Below are positions 61,582 through 64,000 of a stretch of 64,000 bases of DNA, in pieces (the stretch's first letter is position 1; each line of letters starts with the position of its first letter). A program made the translations under genes and the position numbers. This DNA is from Streptomyces sp. WMMB303. Its GTDB lineage: Bacteria > Actinomycetota > Actinomycetes > Streptomycetales > Streptomycetaceae. Location: the NCBI RefSeq assembly GCF_029351045.1, contig NZ_JARKIN010000001.1:4142501-4206500 (forward strand). Reading direction: 5' to 3'. The notes below the pieces were generated by a model. It had not been told where the DNA came from. It saw only the letters and a list, made by a program, of their open reading frames with translations, and made no database searches.

Positions 61582-62465
61582 CGGGCGCCTCCCCGCACGG
61601 CCGCGTCCGGCTCCCCGGAACCGGACGCGCCGCCTGTCACCCGTGCCACGGACCAGCCGTGCCGCAGTGCGGTGAGCAACAGCGCGTCGACGGCCTCGCC
61701 GGCCACTCGCACCGTGATCTCCGAGGCCCCACGGCGCACCGCCAGCACACCCGCCAATTCCTCCCAGACCAGATACCGGGGCGTGCCGCGCCCCGGGTAT
61801 CCGGTCAGCACCACTTCGCAGGCAGGCCGGGGGTCGTTCGGGGCGGATTCCGGCCCGCGCAGCGAGACGCGTCCGTCCCCGAGGGCGTAGGTCCGCGTGG
61901 CGCGGGCTCGCGTCACCGACTCCCGGTGATCGGTGAAGAGCACCGTGCCGCCGCCGTCGGCGACCTCCGCGATGATGTCGGCGACGACCGCGTGGGCGGC
62001 CGCGTCCAGCCCCGACCACGGCTCGTCGAGGACGAGCAGCCCGGGCTCCACCAGCAGCGCCTGGGCCAGCGCGACCTTCCGCGCGTTGCCCTTCGACAGC
62101 TCGCGCAGCGGGGCCTGTTCCCCGCCCACCAGGGCCAGCCTCTCCAGCAGTTCGTACGCGCGCGAGGAGGCCACCTGGGTGGGCAGCCCGCGCACCCGGC
62201 CCAGATGCGTCGGGTAGCCGACTGCCGACATCCGCTCGCCGGGAGAGAACCGGTCGGGCACATACCCCACGACCGCCGGCCGCGCCGCCACCCGGCCGCG
62301 TGTCGGCCGGGTCAGGCCCACGACGATGCGCAGCAGGGTGGACTTGCCCGAGCCGTTTCCGCCGGTGAGCGCTGCGATCTCTCCCGCGGGGACGGCCACT
62401 TCGATGTCGCGAAGAAGCCAACCGCCACGGCCGTAGCGCTTGCTCACCGCGTGCAGGTGCAACAA
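61578..62465 (-). CDS. ABC transporter ATP-binding protein
   Basis: 295 residues. TTG at 62465 is preferred: GGAGGAG lies 5 bases upstream and the product then begins LHLHAVSKRYG, the normal start of the fold. An upstream ATG at 62651 would add a ~60-residue Arg/Gly-rich lead. Walker A GGNGSGKS (35-42) and Walker B LLVLDEPWSGLD are intact. The signature motif is degenerate (LSKGNARKVAL instead of LSGGQ). The last ~90 residues are an extra regulatory-looking domain. Partner of the permease at 60922. Confidence 0.88.
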   Translation of the reverse strand: MLHLHAVSKRYGRGGWLLRDIEVAVPAGEIAALTGGNGSGKSTLLRIVVGLTRPTRGRVAARPAVVGYVPDRFSPGERMSAVGYPTHLGRVRGLPTQVASSRAYELLERLALVGGEQAPLRELSKGNARKVALAQALLVEPGLLVLDEPWSGLDAAAHAVVADIIAEVADGGGTVLFTDHRESVTRARATRTYALGDGRVSLRGPESAPNDPRPACEVVLTGYPGRGTPRYLVWEELAGVLAVRRGASEITVRVAGEAVDALLLTALRHGWSVARVTGGASGSGEPDAAVRGGAR

Positions 62466-62960
62466 CTGGGCTCCTCCGTCCGGTCCGGCGGCGCCGGATG
62501 TGCCTCCGGGGCCTCCGGACTCCGCCGCAGCGGTCCGCTTCGCGACGTCCCCGCGCGGCCGGGCCCCTCGCCCCGCCCCGAACCGCCTCGTCGGTATGAC
62601 GGATCGGATTCTCCGCTGCCGCGGTACCTCCGCGCCACCGGGAGCGCTCATTCTCCCGGCGCGGGGCAGACGAGTCCGGTACGTCGCGTGACCCGGCCGT
62701 CCCCCGTCACCGGGAGTCCGGTGGCGGGGGCGGCTGCCGTGCACGGCTTCGGCGGCCCCGGCCTCAGAAGTGGGCCGCCTCGGAGGTGTGCCGCCTCAGA
62801 GGTGTTTCCCGGGCGCGGCCCGCGCGGATCAGCGGCCACGGCGGCACCCTGAGCCATTCGGGTCGGTTATGCCGTGTCTTTCATATATTGCGCTGTAATG
62901 CCCGGATGCGTGGCGACGATGGACCGGTACTTGTTCTTTCGGACCTTCTCGGAGGCTTTC
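62466..62960. other. 495-bp divergent intergenic region, ABC exporter / small secreted protein
   Basis: Mostly GC-rich with no recognisable gene. A 7-base hairpin (CCGGGAG / CTCCCGG) lies near 62638-62659. An AT-rich patch with a TATATT -10-like hexamer at 62884-62889 probably drives the small secreted gene. Confidence 0.5.
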
Positions 62961-63176
62961 ATGCGCACGCGCACCCTCACGCGCTCCCTCGCCGTCGGCC
63001 TGGCCACCTTCGGCCTGGCCGCTGCCGGCACCGCCTCGGCGGTGGCCGGGGGCCACGGGCACAACTGGGTTCACAAGGAGATCCACTGCAAGAAGGTCCA
63101 CGTCAACATCTCGGACGACGACCACATCGTCAGCAACTCCGTGGGCTTCGTCTTCGGCCCGATGCAGAACGACTGA
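62961..63176 (+). CDS. small His-rich secreted protein
   Basis: 71 residues. ATG at 62961 follows GGAGG. The signal peptide (LTRSLAVGLATFGLAAAGTA) is cleaved near ASA; the mature ~40 residues are GGHGHNWVHKEIHCKKVHV-like with six His and one Cys, ending FVFGPMQND. No family recognised. The His/Cys content suggests metal binding, but this is speculative. Followed by a strong terminator. Confidence 0.65.
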   Translation: MRTRTLTRSLAVGLATFGLAAAGTASAVAGGHGHNWVHKEIHCKKVHVNISDDDHIVSNSVGFVFGPMQND

Positions 63177-63218
63177 CGGCTGAAGGCCGGTCCGCAGCAG
63201 ACCGGTCGCACCCGTGAC

Positions 63219-63269
63219 GGCGTGGAGAGGCCCACCCGCGAACCTCCAAGGACCGGGCCCCTCCACGCC
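63219..63269. terminator. bidirectional terminator hairpin
   Basis: Fifteen-base arms (GGCGTGGAGAGGCCC and GGGCCCCTCCACGCC) pair at 14 of 15 positions with a 21-base loop, followed by TTT. It lies between the small secreted gene and the convergent egtD. Confidence 0.7.
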
Positions 63270-63289
63270 TTTCGTCGTGCCCGGCCCGC

Positions 63290-64000
63290 TCAGCCGGCGG
63301 CGTGCCGCACGCGCGCGTCCGGCTCCGGCACGGCGAGGCTGAGCGCGAAGCGGTCCCCGGAATCGGTCCACCACTGGCACAGCCGCATCCCGGCAGCGGC
63401 CAGCTCGGCACGGATGGACGCCCGGCGGAACTTCGCCGAGATCTCGGTCCGCAACTCCTCCCCCGACCGGAAGTCGACGCTCAGGTCGACGGCGGGGAGC
63501 TTGGCGCTCAGCGCCCTGCGGGCCCGCAGCCTCATCTCGATCCACTCGTTCTCGCCGTCCCAGGCGGCCACGTGGGTGAAGTCTTCGGGGTCGAAGTCAG
63601 CGCCCAGTTCGCGGTTGAGGACGTGCAGGACGTTCTTGTTGAACTGTGCGGTGACCCCCTCCGCGTCGTCGTAGGCGGCGACGAGTACGGCGGGGTCCTT
63701 GACCAGGTCGGTCCCCAGCAGCAGGGCGTCTTGCGGCCCGAGCCGGGACCGCAGGGAGGCCAGGAAGCGGGCCCGGTCGGCGGGCAGCAGATTGCCGATC
63801 GTGCCGCCGAGGAAGGCGACGACCTTCGGCTCCGGGCACTCGGGCAGCGGCAGCTCCTGCTGGAAGTCCGCGACCAGCGCGTGCACGGCCACCCCGGGGT
63901 GGTCGGCGAGCAGCGCGTGTCCGGCCTCGGCCAGCGCGGACTCGCTGACGTCGACGGGCACATAGGTCAGCGGGGCGCCGAGCGCGGTCAGCAGCAGCCG
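63290..64000 (-). CDS. egtD: L-histidine N-alpha-methyltransferase EgtD (partial)
   Basis: The last 236 residues are present; the 5' end lies beyond the right edge. FLGGTIGNLLPADRARFL and DLVKDPAVLVAAYDDAEGVT are EgtD signatures, and NKNVLHVLNRELGADFD with the C-terminal WTDSGDRFALSLAVP complete the fold. EgtD trimethylates histidine with SAM to hercynine, the first step of ergothioneine synthesis. The remaining egt genes are expected upstream, outside the window. Confidence 0.93.
   Translation of the reverse strand, partial: RLLLTALGAPLTYVPVDVSESALAEAGHALLADHPGVAVHALVADFQQELPLPECPEPKVVAFLGGTIGNLLPADRARFLASLRSRLGPQDALLLGTDLVKDPAVLVAAYDDAEGVTAQFNKNVLHVLNRELGADFDPEDFTHVAAWDGENEWIEMRLRARRALSAKLPAVDLSVDFRSGEELRTEISAKFRRASIRAELAAAGMRLCQWWTDSGDRFALSLAVPEPDARVRHAAG

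Noticed and set aside
62638..62659. GGGAGCGCTC as a CebR operator (TGGGAGCGCTCCCA)
   Set aside because: The right half is not complementary at the required spacing, and the neighbours are an ABC exporter and a secreted peptide, not cellulose genes. Kept only as a weak hairpin.

Overview
The window is high-GC actinobacterial DNA and almost certainly comes from a Streptomyces or close relative. The signs are strong G/C bias at third codon positions, GTG and TTG starts, a short chaplin, a complete mce operon, a DasR-type operator core, rare TTA codons in only a few genes, DUF5753-type and PucR regulators, and the ergothioneine gene egtD. No tRNA, rRNA, CRISPR array, insertion sequence or prophage was seen.

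Layout: 1-3852 is a sugar-utilisation locus (ABC binding lipoprotein and PfkB kinase leftward; DeoR regulator and GH4 phosphoglycosidase rightward). 4053-15046 holds single genes: a lipoprotein with a TTA codon, DoxX, SDR, MFS, a BaeRF-type release-factor-like protein divergent from an extended C-minus ribosomal protein L31, an NmrA-like reductase divergent from an AraC regulator, a PA14-containing GH3 beta-glucosidase and a CDF metal exporter. 15284-31419 is one long leftward lipid-import region: two secreted proteins, an Mce ATPase, two YrbE permeases, MceA-F, four Mce-associated proteins and a lytic transglycosylase. Most of these genes overlap by 1-4 bases.

32005-41810 continues the lipid theme with a PucR regulator, a second secreted protein related to the one heading the mce operon, an acyl-CoA ligase, acyl-CoA dehydrogenase, 3-hydroxyacyl-CoA dehydrogenase, LysR regulator and thiolase. 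No separate enoyl-CoA hydratase is present. 41898-50891 has an XRE/DUF5753 regulator, a glutamine-synthetase-like ligase next to an amidohydrolase (a split FluG), an AA10 lytic polysaccharide monooxygenase with an upstream DasR-like site, a membrane SpoIIE phosphatase, and an acyl-CoA synthetase with a GAF-LuxR regulator.

51060-60353 is a [NiFe]-hydrogenase maturation operon (protease, hypA, hypB, hypF, hypC, hypD, hypE, hoxX) with no hydrogenase structural gene in the window. The end holds a chaplin, a two-gene ABC exporter, a small His-rich secreted protein and partial egtD.

The most interesting unit is the lipid region. Two related secreted proteins sit on either side of a PucR regulator that carries two TTA codons. 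Two of the secreted genes (31419 and 34080) share a near-identical promoter module. Together this suggests a developmentally gated secreted-protein plus Mce uptake system feeding beta-oxidation. That is a hypothesis, not a demonstrated function.
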